Source: Paenibacillus sp. FSL R7-0273
GTDB lineage: Bacteria; Bacillota; Bacilli; Paenibacillales; Paenibacillaceae
Length of the DNA: 64,000 nucleotides
Assembly (NCBI RefSeq): GCF_000758625.1
Contig: NZ_CP009283.1
Location: 447,501 to 511,500, forward strand
Reading direction: 5' to 3'
Shown here: piece by piece, positions 9,361-18,794 of the stretch
Numbering within the stretch: position 1 is the first letter of the stretch
Layout of the letters: each line of letters begins with the position of its first letter
Position numbers and translations under genes: made by a program
Notes under the pieces: generated by a model
Database searches by the model: none
Seen by the model: the letters and a program-made list of their open reading frames with translations, nothing else
Told to the model about the DNA's origin: nothing

Positions 9361-12300
9361 TTAGTTGATGAATCCGAGTGCCAGCAGGGTTTTCTCCAGC
9401 ATTGTAGCAGCTTCCGCACGGGTAGCTGATTTCTGCGGAGCGAAGGACCCGTCCGGCTGTCCCTGAATGATGCCCTCAGCAGCAATTTCAGCTACAGCCG
9501 CCTGAGACCAGGCAGGAAGGGCAGCAGCATCGCTGAACTTAGCCAGCGCTGCAGGATCACCATTCAGTGTCTTGCCGGTGTACTTCATGGCCTTGGACAG
9601 AATCGCAGCCATCTCCTGACGGGTGATCGGGCTGTTTGGCTTGAAGCTGCCGTCTGTGTAGCCTGTGATCAGTCCCGCAGCAGCTGCGGTGTGTACAGCA
9701 TCCGCATACCATGCACCTGCATTAACATCACTGAAGGTAGCACCGCTGCTTACTGTTGCCAGACCGAGTGAGCGGGTAATTAGGGCAGCGAATTCTGCAC
9801 GGGTCACCGCTTGTGAAGGTGAGAAGGCAGTATCGCTAGTTCCGGTGATGATCAGCTTGGACGACAGCAGTTCAATGGCTGCTTTGGCCCAATGGCTGGT
9901 AATATCTCCGAAGGTCTTGCTTGACTGGACAACCGTGTAATAGCTGTTGCTGTTACGTTTAATGGTAACGAGGGTAGTTCCATCAGCCTGTGTAGTGAAT
10001 ACCGAAGGCACGAACGAAAGCTTGCCGGTTGCCGGATCAAAGGAGACAGCAGTTGCATTGTCCGGATTCACTGTTTGTGTTGCCTTAATAGTACGGCTTA
10101 CGTAGGTGCTGCCGAAGCTGTTCAGCGGTACGCTGTTATTACCGGCCTGAGCGGAAATGGAAAACTCAATTACCGGTGCTGCCAGAGTAACCGAGCCTGC
10201 TTGTGCAGCAACTGCCTGATTCACACTGCCCAGCACAGTGCTGCTGGCTGGCAGAATGGATACAGTAATCGTAAAGTCACTTGTACCGAGCTGAGCGGCA
10301 AGTGCTGTTCCATTCACAACGCTGAGTGGAAGCGAGTAAGAGGTTCCGTCGGTTGTGTTAAAGGTAAGCACAGCTGCCGGATTGGCTGCCGCCTGCTGAA
10401 TCAGCACGCTGGCCGGAAGCACGGCCTGTGCTCCGCCTGTTGTTGAAGTCAGCTGGATAACCAGCTCATTGCGTCCTGCAGGCAGTGCTGCGAACTGGGC
10501 TGTCAGCGACTCAGCTGTAATGGTTGTCACCTGCGGTGCAGCCGTTGGTGCTGGTGTAGCTGTTGCAGTAGGTACCGGTGTTGCCACTGGTCCGCCGCCG
10601 TTCGAAGGGTTGCCCGGAGCTGGTGTAGGTGTTGGCGTAGGCGTAGGTGTTGCACCCTTCAGATCCGTAATGCGTCCCTCTGTTCCAATATTTACTGTCT
10701 TCAGTTGTGCCAGATAGTCTGTGAAGACTTCATAATCCGGCAGATACAGCTCGTAATAACGTCCGTCTGCCTTAGCGGCTGCCAGGGAACGGTAGAAGTC
10801 ACCGCCGCCTGCCATGAAGGAGTTAGTGGACAGGATGTAGTACGCCTTAGGATCGATGGCAGTGTAGCTGCCGTCGGCCTGCTTGATTTCTACAGAGACG
10901 ATACGCTCGCCGACCTGTTCAACTGCATTGGTTGTTGCATTAATGATTTCCGCCTTTTTGGTGGAATCGTAGGTGTAGCGCAGGCCTGAGACCTGAGCGA
11001 AACGGCCCTGGTCGCTTTCCAGCCCGCTGACGCCGTTCTCCAGGGCAGCGATGATTTCCTGGCCGGTTACCTTCAGGGCAACCAGACTGTTGGAGAATGG
11101 CATTACCGTCAGCACTTCACCAAGGGTGATTTCGCCTTGATCAATACCGGCGCGGATACCGCCGCCGTTCTGAATAGCTACGTAGCCCTTGATTGCGGAC
11201 TGCTCAGCTTCAGGAATCAGCTTGCTTACCAGTTCTTTGGCCTTGACGTTGATACCGTCAGCAATCAGGTTGCCAAGGTTGGTCTCTTCATTGCGGACCA
11301 CCCGGGTCAGCTTGCCATTGATCATCCGGTCGTAGACCAGCGGAACGTCGGTTTTGCCGACAACAGTCTGACGGATTTCCGCCAGCTCAGCGTCGTATTT
11401 CACGAGCATCGCTTTGGCTGTTGCATCTTCCGCATATTTTGTCGTGTCAATCAGCTTGCCGTTATACGTTGTAATTACGCCCTCGTCGTCGAAGTTCACA
11501 TCGAGCTCGCCGAGGTATGTGCCGTATTCACCGGTCTGTACAATTAGAGTCGGCTCAGTGTCTTTGTTGAAGACAACCGGAGCATCCAGCTTGGTGTGGG
11601 TGTGGCCGCCGACGATAACGTCAATGCCTGCAACCTCAACAGCCAGCTTCTGGTCTACATTGTAGCCCAGGTGGGATACCGCAATGATTTTGTTGATGCC
11701 CAGTGCCTGCAGAGCTTTGACGGTGTTCTCGGCGCTGGTCTTGTAATCCTTAAAGGCGATATTGTCGCCCGGTGAGGACAGGCCTACCGTATCTTCAGTC
11801 GTCAGGCCGAAGATCCCGATTTTTTCACCGTAAACTTCTTTAATAACGGATGGATAGATGTGGCCGTTCTCTACCGGAGTAGCAGAATCGGAACCGCCAA
11901 CCTTATCTACGAAAATATCCTTGAGCTCATTATTCTTGGTGATATAGTCGATGTTTGAGCTGATGAACGGGAACTCCGCTTTGTCGATGAAGGCTCTGAG
12001 TGTCGGCAGACCCTTATCAAACTCATGGTTCCCGAAGGTCATAGCATCATAGCCGATGTAGTTCATGAACTCCAGGTCAGCCAGTCCTTCAAACTTGGTG
12101 AAGTACAGCGTACCGGAGAATACATCCCCTGCATCGAGCAGGATGGAGTTACCAGTGCGCTCCTGCTTGATCGCTGTAACACGCTTAACCACAGTCTCCA
12201 GATGGCTGTGCGTGTCATTCGTGTGTAGTACTCTCAGGGAGAAGTCTGCATTCAGGTCGACCTGGGCCAGAACCGGATCATGGTCGGATACTCTTCCGCG

Positions 12301-15300
12301 GTCTGCCGGGAAGTCTGCATTCAGGTGGACAACGTCAACCTCAGCGGAGGCTGTCAGGTTTTTGCTTACCAAAATATGATCAAGCACCTGTGAGTTGCCG
12401 TCGTACGTATAGGTGTAGCGTTCATTCAGCGGCAGCTTGTCGATCAGGTTATCGAGCTCGGTGCCTTTTAGAATAGAAGCCGTCTGAGTGAACTGGAAAT
12501 CGTTAAGGTCACCAAGCGCGACGATGTTCGCAGCAGGGTTGGCTGTCAGAACTTCTTTGACAAAGCCGTTCACTACTGCAGCAATTTTATGGCGCTGTGT
12601 TTCACTTGAAAGCACAGGCGGCTGCACGTTGCCGAATGGACCGTTATCGCCCGATTTGGAGTTGAAATGATTGGCGATCACAATAACCTTTTCACCGTTA
12701 AATTCAAACTGGGCCGCAAGCGGTTTGCGCGAGCTGGCAAAAGCAGTGTTAGCAGGGTCGATTCTGCCTGGATTATAGGTAAGCTTATCTGCAGCTGCAT
12801 CATAGCCGACAGCCTGGGTAGCAGATCCCTTTTGACCATTGACACTTTCAGACAGCTTTACTCTGTCAGTGTTATAGAGGAAGCCGACACGGATATTTCC
12901 GCCCGGCGCCCCGCCGTCTGCGTTATTCACCGGAGCAATATCAACATAAGTGTAGACTGGACCTCCGGCTGCCTGAATCGCCTGAATCAGCTCGGCGGCA
13001 CTGGCCTCCACATTACCGTTATTGCCTTCACCGTCGCTGTCCTGCATTTCAACAACGCCGATGATATCCGGTTTTTTCATATTTGCAGTGATAGATTCTG
13101 CGAGTTTCTGAATTTTTGCTGCTCCTACACCCGGATAATAGTTCTCAATGTTGTAGGAAGCGATCAGCAGTTTTTCGTTATCTACAGTAATAGTAGAGGT
13201 TTCCTGCTTGAAGCTGCTTGGAGTAATGCCTGGCAGGCTTCCGTTGTCCGGAATAACCTTGTAATTTCCGTTGTTGTAGCCGATAACACCTGTAACATTA
13301 CCGTTAAACTTGTCACCTGTACCTACTTGCTGTCCGGGATCACCGTAAGCGATCAGGAGACGCTGGGGATTAAGATTATCTGATCCCTTCAGGACAAGTC
13401 CTCCGGCAGGTGTAATGACATCCTGAGCTGTATTTTCTACTCTTACAGGAATGTTGTAAACCATTGAATTACCGCCGCCGCTTGTCCAGTAAGGACTGAT
13501 AATAGTCGGGCTTGGCAGGGTAACCCGCATGCCTTCAAGGGATTCGTAGAAATCTGCAGCATCCTCAGAAGGCTGGAATACTGTCAGTCCGTCATTGTCG
13601 ATGATGGAGTCTGGAATAACCCGTCCGTCCTTGCCGAGCACTACTGGTGCAGGCAATTCTACATTCTTGGCAATGGTTTTGATGGAGCTGAGTGTGATCT
13701 GGGTGGAAGTCAGGTTGCTGCTGCTTCCTTCATTATATTCGGAGACAACACCTGTAACCGCCACATGATCCCCGATTGCAGGCTTCAGGCTGGCATTGGT
13801 GCTGTATACGTAAATCCCTTCCGAGGTGTTGATATTGTTATCAGGCTTAGGATCCTGGATGAAAAAGCCCTTATAATTGCCGTTTGCAAACGTATATCCA
13901 AGCTCAGTAACAATACCCTCTACATCCGTCACCGTTTGATTGGCAAAGCTGGAGGTATGGGATTCGCCCTGAATGTCATGGATACGCGGCTGTCCGGTAG
14001 CTTTGTATTCAAACGTGTAGACTTTGCTGGTCTGGCCGCTAAGTACTGCAACAGCCTTAATTACAATGTCCTTATCAACAGTGATCGGTGCTGTATACAG
14101 CGGACTTGCTGCTGTTGGTGTAGCGCCGTCAATTGTGTAGTGTACTGCTGCTCCGGCAGTAGGGCTGGAGAGCGTTACCTGTCCGCCGATAATGATCGGA
14201 CCCGCACCCGGGCTGGCGATGACGGAGAACAGCTCCTCTACCAGACTCCCGGCATTCAGAGGAATGAATTGGTAGACATTTCCGAACTGCTCAATGACAC
14301 CTGTGATCTGATCGAAATGTTTACCGACAGCTAAAGGAGCTAGAGAAGAATAGATCGGGAACTTATCAGCACCCTGGCTTGCAATAAAGCTGGTTCCTTC
14401 CTTGCTGTCAATAGTCACATCCTCGAGTGTAACAAGCTGTGCTTCATACGCTTCACCGTTGGCTGAAGAAAGATCTGCAGCGGTAATCAGCTTAGGAGCC
14501 GGAACGCCTGCGTTCTCGGCAGTCACCTTATAAGTGAGGCCGGTAGCCGTCTTAATCTCCTGCAGATTGCTGTAGATATCCATTTCACCTTGAACTTCCA
14601 CACGGTCACCGACCTGTGCAAATGCCGGGAAGCCGTACAGCACGATTGCTCCCGTGTCATCCTGAATAAAGGTTTTCGCACCGTTGATGTGGGTAACAAC
14701 GCCTTCAGTCCATACATTATCGCCTTTTTCTGCTGGTCTTACAGCGGCGACATTCTGCTTCGTCAGGATAGAATAGTCAAAAGTCGATACCTTGCTGTAC
14801 ACGTTATCCGCGACAGAGGCATATGCCTTAATCGTCGTCGGCGCGCTTAGCTGGATCGGTCCGTTATACGGTGTGAATGCGGCAGTAGCGCCGTCTATGT
14901 AAACTGCAGCATAGACTGATGCGCCCACTGTGGCTGTGTCAAGGGACACTGCTGTGCCCAGCGGCCAGGCATTGGAGGCCGGGGAAGCGGTTACGGCTTC
15001 TACGGCTTGCTTGATACCGTAGCTGCTGTTACGCGGGTCTGGGGTTTGAACTGCGAAGTCGTTAGCATTATTGTCTGTGTCCAGACCGCGGCTGTCAGCC
15101 GGAGCGCCTTCGGCAGCTTTGCGGATAGCTGCAAGCGTAGCACTGATTACGCCGGTAGGGCCACTGCCTTCATATACAGTAGCGGCTCCCGCACCTACCA
15201 TATCAACGCTTACTTCTGCGTTGTTCACTAGATCTACTTTACCGCCGGCTGCTCCCATTGCTATGTTTCCTGTTGCATCCGGAGCCGGCAGTTCCTTGGT

Positions 15301-15654
15301 ACCGCCGGCACCTGCTGCCTGTTGAATCAGGAAGTACCCGTTAGCTGGGATCGTCCCCTTCAATTCGGTAATGTTTTTCGTTGTAGCAAGATCGCCGCTT
15401 GCACTGGCACTGGCGTAACGCACCTTCCAGCCGTCCAGGCTCACCGCCTTGTCAGTAGGATTATATAATTCAATAAAATCATTCTTGAGTTCTGCGCCGC
15501 TGTTGCCTCCGCCGCCATAAACCTGTGAGATTACAATATTACTGTTATCTGTTGCTGCCTGTGCAACTTGTCCGGCAGGTAATACGATGCCAATCAGCAT
15601 CAGCATTGCCAGTCCTGCGGACAGCCATTTCTGCATCCTGTGAGAAATAACCAT
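9361..15654 (-). CDS. Giant secreted nuclease/5'-nucleotidase with SLH repeats (YhcR-like)
   Basis: The protein of about 2097 aa is exported and should be held in the cell wall. Domains in order are: signal peptide (to about 35), a lamin-tail-like domain (about 40-160, FIELYNPTDKAVSLDGW), a chitobiase-type beta domain (about 230-300), an OB-fold segment, a second beta and OB-fold pair (to about 700), and an endonuclease/exonuclease/phosphatase domain (about 860-1155, ASYNIENYY, ANHFNSKSG, LGDLNDFQ, SDHDPVLAQV). A calcineurin-like 5'-nucleotidase follows (about 1160-1440, LHTNDTHSHLE, DAGDVFSG, FGNHEFDKG), then its C-terminal domain (about 1490-1690, NGGGIRAG), a TP-rich linker, a beta domain and three SLH repeats (about 1920-2097). 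The frame is open to a TTG at 15678, but the ATG at 15654 after GGAAGTGGG is preferred. It likely degrades extracellular nucleic acid and dephosphorylates the nucleotides. B. subtilis YhcR shares the core but is much shorter and lacks SLH. Confidence 0.9.
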   Translation of the reverse strand: MVISHRMQKWLSAGLAMLMLIGIVLPAGQVAQAATDNSNIVISQVYGGGGNSGAELKNDFIELYNPTDKAVSLDGWKVRYASASASGDLATTKNITELKGTIPANGYFLIQQAAGAGGTKELPAPDATGNIAMGAAGGKVDLVNNAEVSVDMVGAGAATVYEGSGPTGVISATLAAIRKAAEGAPADSRGLDTDNNANDFAVQTPDPRNSSYGIKQAVEAVTASPASNAWPLGTAVSLDTATVGASVYAAVYIDGATAAFTPYNGPIQLSAPTTIKAYASVADNVYSKVSTFDYSILTKQNVAAVRPAEKGDNVWTEGVVTHINGAKTFIQDDTGAIVLYGFPAFAQVGDRVEVQGEMDIYSNLQEIKTATGLTYKVTAENAGVPAPKLITAADLSSANGEAYEAQLVTLEDVTIDSKEGTSFIASQGADKFPIYSSLAPLAVGKHFDQITGVIEQFGNVYQFIPLNAGSLVEELFSVIASPGAGPIIIGGQVTLSSPTAGAAVHYTIDGATPTAASPLYTAPITVDKDIVIKAVAVLSGQTSKVYTFEYKATGQPRIHDIQGESHTSSFANQTVTDVEGIVTELGYTFANGNYKGFFIQDPKPDNNINTSEGIYVYSTNASLKPAIGDHVAVTGVVSEYNEGSSSNLTSTQITLSSIKTIAKNVELPAPVVLGKDGRVIPDSIIDNDGLTVFQPSEDAADFYESLEGMRVTLPSPTIISPYWTSGGGNSMVYNIPVRVENTAQDVITPAGGLVLKGSDNLNPQRLLIAYGDPGQQVGTGDKFNGNVTGVIGYNNGNYKVIPDNGSLPGITPSSFKQETSTITVDNEKLLIASYNIENYYPGVGAAKIQKLAESITANMKKPDIIGVVEMQDSDGEGNNGNVEASAAELIQAIQAAGGPVYTYVDIAPVNNADGGAPGGNIRVGFLYNTDRVKLSESVNGQKGSATQAVGYDAAADKLTYNPGRIDPANTAFASSRKPLAAQFEFNGEKVIVIANHFNSKSGDNGPFGNVQPPVLSSETQRHKIAAVVNGFVKEVLTANPAANIVALGDLNDFQFTQTASILKGTELDNLIDKLPLNERYTYTYDGNSQVLDHILVSKNLTASAEVDVVHLNADFPADRGRVSDHDPVLAQVDLNADFSLRVLHTNDTHSHLETVVKRVTAIKQERTGNSILLDAGDVFSGTLYFTKFEGLADLEFMNYIGYDAMTFGNHEFDKGLPTLRAFIDKAEFPFISSNIDYITKNNELKDIFVDKVGGSDSATPVENGHIYPSVIKEVYGEKIGIFGLTTEDTVGLSSPGDNIAFKDYKTSAENTVKALQALGINKIIAVSHLGYNVDQKLAVEVAGIDVIVGGHTHTKLDAPVVFNKDTEPTLIVQTGEYGTYLGELDVNFDDEGVITTYNGKLIDTTKYAEDATAKAMLVKYDAELAEIRQTVVGKTDVPLVYDRMINGKLTRVVRNEETNLGNLIADGINVKAKELVSKLIPEAEQSAIKGYVAIQNGGGIRAGIDQGEITLGEVLTVMPFSNSLVALKVTGQEIIAALENGVSGLESDQGRFAQVSGLRYTYDSTKKAEIINATTNAVEQVGERIVSVEIKQADGSYTAIDPKAYYILSTNSFMAGGGDFYRSLAAAKADGRYYELYLPDYEVFTDYLAQLKTVNIGTEGRITDLKGATPTPTPTPTPAPGNPSNGGGPVATPVPTATATPAPTAAPQVTTITAESLTAQFAALPAGRNELVIQLTSTTGGAQAVLPASVLIQQAAANPAAVLTFNTTDGTSYSLPLSVVNGTALAAQLGTSDFTITVSILPASSTVLGSVNQAVAAQAGSVTLAAPVIEFSISAQAGNNSVPLNSFGSTYVSRTIKATQTVNPDNATAVSFDPATGKLSFVPSVFTTQADGTTLVTIKRNSNSYYTVVQSSKTFGDITSHWAKAAIELLSSKLIITGTSDTAFSPSQAVTRAEFAALITRSLGLATVSSGATFSDVNAGAWYADAVHTAAAAGLITGYTDGSFKPNSPITRQEMAAILSKAMKYTGKTLNGDPAALAKFSDAAALPAWSQAAVAEIAAEGIIQGQPDGSFAPQKSATRAEAATMLEKTLLALGFIN

Positions 15655-16006
15655 TATTCTAAACCCACTTCCTCTCAAACTGTGATTTACAACCTAGTAA
15701 GTGTAACATCCATTTGTAAAATGAAAGGTTGTCTCACATGAATATATATTAATTTTATATTAAATAAAATTAAAAGGTAGAAAGTTTATATAGAATGCAC
15801 AAAAACATAGGAATATGTAGTGAAAATCCATAAATAATTATGCAGCTTCCTATTCTCTTGTAAAATCAAATCAATGGTTATGTGAATCGAGTGTTAGGTA
15901 TGCGTGAAATACATGTAAAAGTAGCTGTAGAAGTTTGTTTTTGAATACTAGTTGGGGGAAGCCTCATATCAGCTCTCTCTTGAGCTCAGATGCCGGACCG
16001 GATAGA
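15655..16006. other. AT-rich intergenic region
   Basis: No ORF with a ribosome-binding site is visible. The 100 bp before the large nuclease gene are strongly AT-rich (runs of TATATATTAATTTTATATTAAATAAA type) and must hold its minus-strand promoter, which I cannot fix to a unique site. Confidence 0.4.
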
Positions 16007-16192
16007 TGTATAATGTGCAACTAAAAGCTGCAGAAATCAGCCTTCACATCATTTAAGTGTATTTGGTACAGCTAAAATGGCTTTAAATGGGCGGAAAAGG
16101 CTTTTTGCCGTTTTTTAAGTGTACAGAGTGCAGTTAAAGCGGGAAATGGGCGGGAAACAGGCATTTTAAGTGTACAAAGTGCAGCTATGCGG
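16007..16192. repeat. Imperfect tandem repeats, TTTAAGTGTACA type
   Basis: Three clear copies begin at 16052, 16114 and 16165 with the core TTTAAGTGTACAnAGTGCAG followed by YTAAA or YTATG. They are separated by a shared word AAATGGGCGG. A degenerate fourth copy lies at 16007-16025. Period is about 50-62 bp. No coding content is seen. Confidence 0.65.
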
Positions 16193-16210
16193 AATTATAG
16201 GGGAAGGCAG

Positions 16211-16258
16211 AAAAGCAAAAAGCAAAAAGCAAAAAGCAAAAAGCAAAAAGCAAAAAGC
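16211..16258. repeat. Heptanucleotide tandem repeat GCAAAAA
   Basis: Six to seven copies of GCAAAAA lie head to tail directly after the serS terminator stem. On the minus strand they read TTTTTGC and supply an extended T-rich tail to that terminator. Confidence 0.85.
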
Positions 16259-16293
16259 AGCAGAGAAGCGTCCGTGGAACGTTCTCTGCTGCT
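16250..16293 (-). terminator. serS terminator
   Basis: Stem AGCAGCAGAGAA/TTCTCTGCTGCT (16256-16267 with 16282-16293) lies about 65 bp after the serS stop on the minus strand and runs into the TTTTTGC repeat tract. Confidence 0.75.
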
Positions 16294-16358
16294 TATAATT
16301 ATGTTGTGAGGGTGCTTCTATAAATACAAGGCAGCTTATTAAATTGCCGTGAAATACT

Positions 16359-17645
16359 TCATGTCTGCCGTAGCTCCAGCTTCTCCAGCCCGTTCATATA
16401 CTTCCGCAGCGCCGCCGGAATATAGACCGATCCGTCCTCCTGCTGATGGTTCTCCAGCAGCGGTATAAGAATCCGCGGCGTGGCCACGGCAGTATTATTC
16501 AGCGTGTGGCAATACTGCAGCCGGCCCTGCTCGTCACGGTAGCGGATGTTCGAGCGCCGGGCCTGGAAGTCATGCAGGTTCGAGGCCGAGTGGGTTTCGC
16601 CGAAGGCATCCCGGCTGGGCATCCAGGTCTCCACATCATATTGCTTATGCGTCTTCAGCGACATGTCGCCGCTGCACACGGCAACTACGCGGTAAGGCAG
16701 CTCCAGCAGCTGCAGAATATGCTCGGCATTCGCTAGAATTTCCTGCAGCATCTGCTCCGAGTCCTCCGGGTTATTGCGGCAGAATACAACCTGCTCAATC
16801 TTCGAGAACTGGTGCACCCGGTACAGGCCGCGCACATCGCGTCCGGCCGAGCCGACCTCGCGGCGGAAGCAGGCCGACATTCCGGCCAGCCGCAGCGGCT
16901 CTTCCAGCTCCACAATCTCGTCGCTGTACAGCGAGACCAGCGACACCTCCGATGTGCCGGCGAGCCAGCGGTTTTCCCCGTTCAGCTCGTAGGTCTGATC
17001 CCGTCCGCCGGGGAAAAACCCCGTCCGCTCCAGCGCCTCCGGACGGACAAGTACCGGCACATCCATCGCCGTGAAGCCGCGCTGTGCCAGTACATCCAGT
17101 GCCAGCCGCTGCACGGCGAGATGGAGATCGAGCCCCGCGCCCTTCAGCACATAGCTGCGCGGGCCGCCGGCTTTGACGCCGCGCGGGATATCGAGGATGC
17201 CGTGCAGCTCGCCCAGCTCGACATGATCGCGCGGGGCGAAGCCGAACTGCGGCAGCGTTCCGTTGCGGCGGAGCTCAACGTTCTCGCTGTCGTCCTTACC
17301 GATCGGCGTGTCCGCCGATACGGGATTAGGGACGAGCAGCTGCAGTTCACCGCAGCGGCGCTCGGCCTCTGCCAGCTCGGCCTCCAGCGTGCCGAGCAAG
17401 GCATTGAGTGCCCGCACCTGCTCCTTGGCCTGCTCTCCGGCGGCAGGATTGCCCTGGCGCAGCAGCAGCTCAACCTTCTTGGTCAGCTTGTTGCGCTCCG
17501 CACGATGCTGCTCGGTGTCGCGGCGCAGCGCCCGCCGCTTGTCGTCCCATTCCAGCAGCTCCTCCAGCGGAAACCCGGCTCTTTTCCAAAGTGCCGTATT
17601 TCTCACAAGCTCTTGATTTTCCCTGATCCAGTTCATGTCTAACAT
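16359..17645 (-). CDS. serS: Seryl-tRNA synthetase
   Basis: This cytoplasmic enzyme charges tRNA-Ser with serine. At 428 aa it has the usual length. The N-terminal coiled-coil arm that grips the tRNA long variable arm spans about residues 30-105. The class II catalytic core shows motif 2 (MSACFRREVGSAGRDVRGLYRVHQF) and motif 3 near the C terminus (NTAVATPRILIPLLENHQ). MLDMNWIRENQ at the start is typical of the family. The gene is monocistronic, with its own sigma-A-type promoter, a T-box leader and a terminator. Expression should rise when uncharged tRNA-Ser accumulates. Confidence 0.97.
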   Translation of the reverse strand: MLDMNWIRENQELVRNTALWKRAGFPLEELLEWDDKRRALRRDTEQHRAERNKLTKKVELLLRQGNPAAGEQAKEQVRALNALLGTLEAELAEAERRCGELQLLVPNPVSADTPIGKDDSENVELRRNGTLPQFGFAPRDHVELGELHGILDIPRGVKAGGPRSYVLKGAGLDLHLAVQRLALDVLAQRGFTAMDVPVLVRPEALERTGFFPGGRDQTYELNGENRWLAGTSEVSLVSLYSDEIVELEEPLRLAGMSACFRREVGSAGRDVRGLYRVHQFSKIEQVVFCRNNPEDSEQMLQEILANAEHILQLLELPYRVVAVCSGDMSLKTHKQYDVETWMPSRDAFGETHSASNLHDFQARRSNIRYRDEQGRLQYCHTLNNTAVATPRILIPLLENHQQEDGSVYIPAALRKYMNGLEKLELRQT

Positions 17646-17672
17646 ACCGCATTCGCTCCTTTTGTCTTAAAA

Positions 17673-17898
17673 AAATACAAAAAACGCCCTCATCCATGGG
17701 ACGAGGAGCGTCAGCTCGCGGTGCCACCCAGGTTGACCGAACTTGCGGAGTTACAGGCTTGCAGGAGGTTCGGTCCTCTTTGGTCTTCGCGGTAACGGGC
17801 GAAACCCGGTGAACTTAGGGAACAAGGAAAATGCTCCGGTCGCAGACGCCTCACGGTTGGATGCCGGTCATTGGCAGGATTGCAATATAGGTTTGCCG
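17673..17898 (-). promoter_or_regulatory. T-box leader (tRNA-Ser responsive) of serS
   Basis: On the minus strand the leader carries the T-box core GGGTGGCACCGCGAG (17729-17715). A stem GACCGAAC/GTTCGGTC stands just upstream, and a terminator stem pairs about 17685-17696 with 17699-17711, followed by a T-run. The T-box bulge reads TGGC, which pairs with GCCA, the 3' end of a tRNA with discriminator G, as in tRNA-Ser. The specifier loop could not be placed with certainty. Confidence 0.88.
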
Positions 17899-17901
17899 CT
17901 C

Positions 17902-17930
17902 ATTATATCCCAACAAGCCGACATGCGCAA
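17902..17930 (-). promoter_or_regulatory. Promoter of the serS leader
   Basis: Minus-strand TTGCGC (17930-17925), 17-bp spacer and perfect TATAAT (17907-17902) place transcription start just ahead of the T-box leader. Confidence 0.75.
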
Positions 17931-18081
17931 GCAATGGGATGAAAAACGGGCTTATAAAAGCGCATTTTGAGGTTTGACAATATTCCGTCCTTTTTGATAG
18001 GATTATTTATAATTTAAAGTATTTTAGACCGCGCTGAGCGGCATATTCTCTCTTATTAACAATAGCGGAAGAGGTGTAAAT

Positions 18082-18636
18082 GTGGCCAAAATAGTTGTAA
18101 TCAACGGAACGCCATCCCTGGTATCGCGGATTAACGCGGTTATCGAATATGCAGAGGCGGATCTGCGCGGGCGCGGTTTTGAAGTAGAACGGATTAATGT
18201 GGCCGAGCTTCCGGCAGAGGACCTGATTCATACCAAGTTCGAGAGTGAAGCGATTGTAAAAGCGAACGGGCTCGTAGCCGAGGCTGATGCCGTGATTGTT
18301 GTAAGTCCGGTATATAAGGCTTCCTACACGGGTGTGCTGAAAACCTTCCTCGATCTTGTCCCGCAGAAAGGGCTGGCCGGTAAAATCGTGCTTCCGCTCT
18401 TCATGGGCGGCAGCCTGGCGCATCTGCTGGCGATCGACTACTCGCTGAAGCCCGTACTGTCTGTTCTGGGTGCCCGCCATATTCTGGGCGGCGTATATGC
18501 CGTTGATTCCCAGGCGGTGCGCAACGACCAGGGTGTTGTCGAGCTGGCTGATGAGCTCCAGCTGCGCCTGAACAGCGTGCTGGAGGAGCTGGCAGAGGAG
18601 ACCGCGGCGAAGGCTGCGCGTAAAGCCGCAGAGTAA
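18082..18636 (+). CDS. NADPH-dependent FMN reductase, SsuE type
   Basis: The 184-aa flavodoxin-like protein begins AKIVVINGTPS and contains VVSPVYKASYTGVLKTFLDLV and GGSLAHLLA, which are typical of SsuE. It should reduce FMN with NAD(P)H and hand FMNH2 to a monooxygenase such as alkanesulfonate monooxygenase; no such partner or sulfonate transporter is next to it. The start is GTG at 18082 after GGAAGAGG; the ATG at 18080 is in another frame. The gene is monocistronic, facing a shared terminator. Confidence 0.88.
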   Translation: MAKIVVINGTPSLVSRINAVIEYAEADLRGRGFEVERINVAELPAEDLIHTKFESEAIVKANGLVAEADAVIVVSPVYKASYTGVLKTFLDLVPQKGLAGKIVLPLFMGGSLAHLLAIDYSLKPVLSVLGARHILGGVYAVDSQAVRNDQGVVELADELQLRLNSVLEELAEETAAKAARKAAE

Positions 18637-18676
18637 TCCTTCTTCTTAGCAGGCAGGAGACAGCTGAGTAACATTC

Positions 18677-18719
18677 AAAAGCCCCTCACTGCCGGAAATC
18701 CGGCGGTTACGGGGCTTTT
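18677..18719. terminator. Bidirectional terminator, ssuE-type gene / nrdG
   Basis: AAAAGCCCC/GGGGCTTTT stem with inner GCCGG/CCGGC; A and T flanks suit both directions. Confidence 0.85.
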
Positions 18720-18794
18720 GTGCATTTTGTACAATAGAATGTAGCCTCATTTTCACTATAAGCAGGGCTTGATCTACATAGCGTCTTACGCAGC

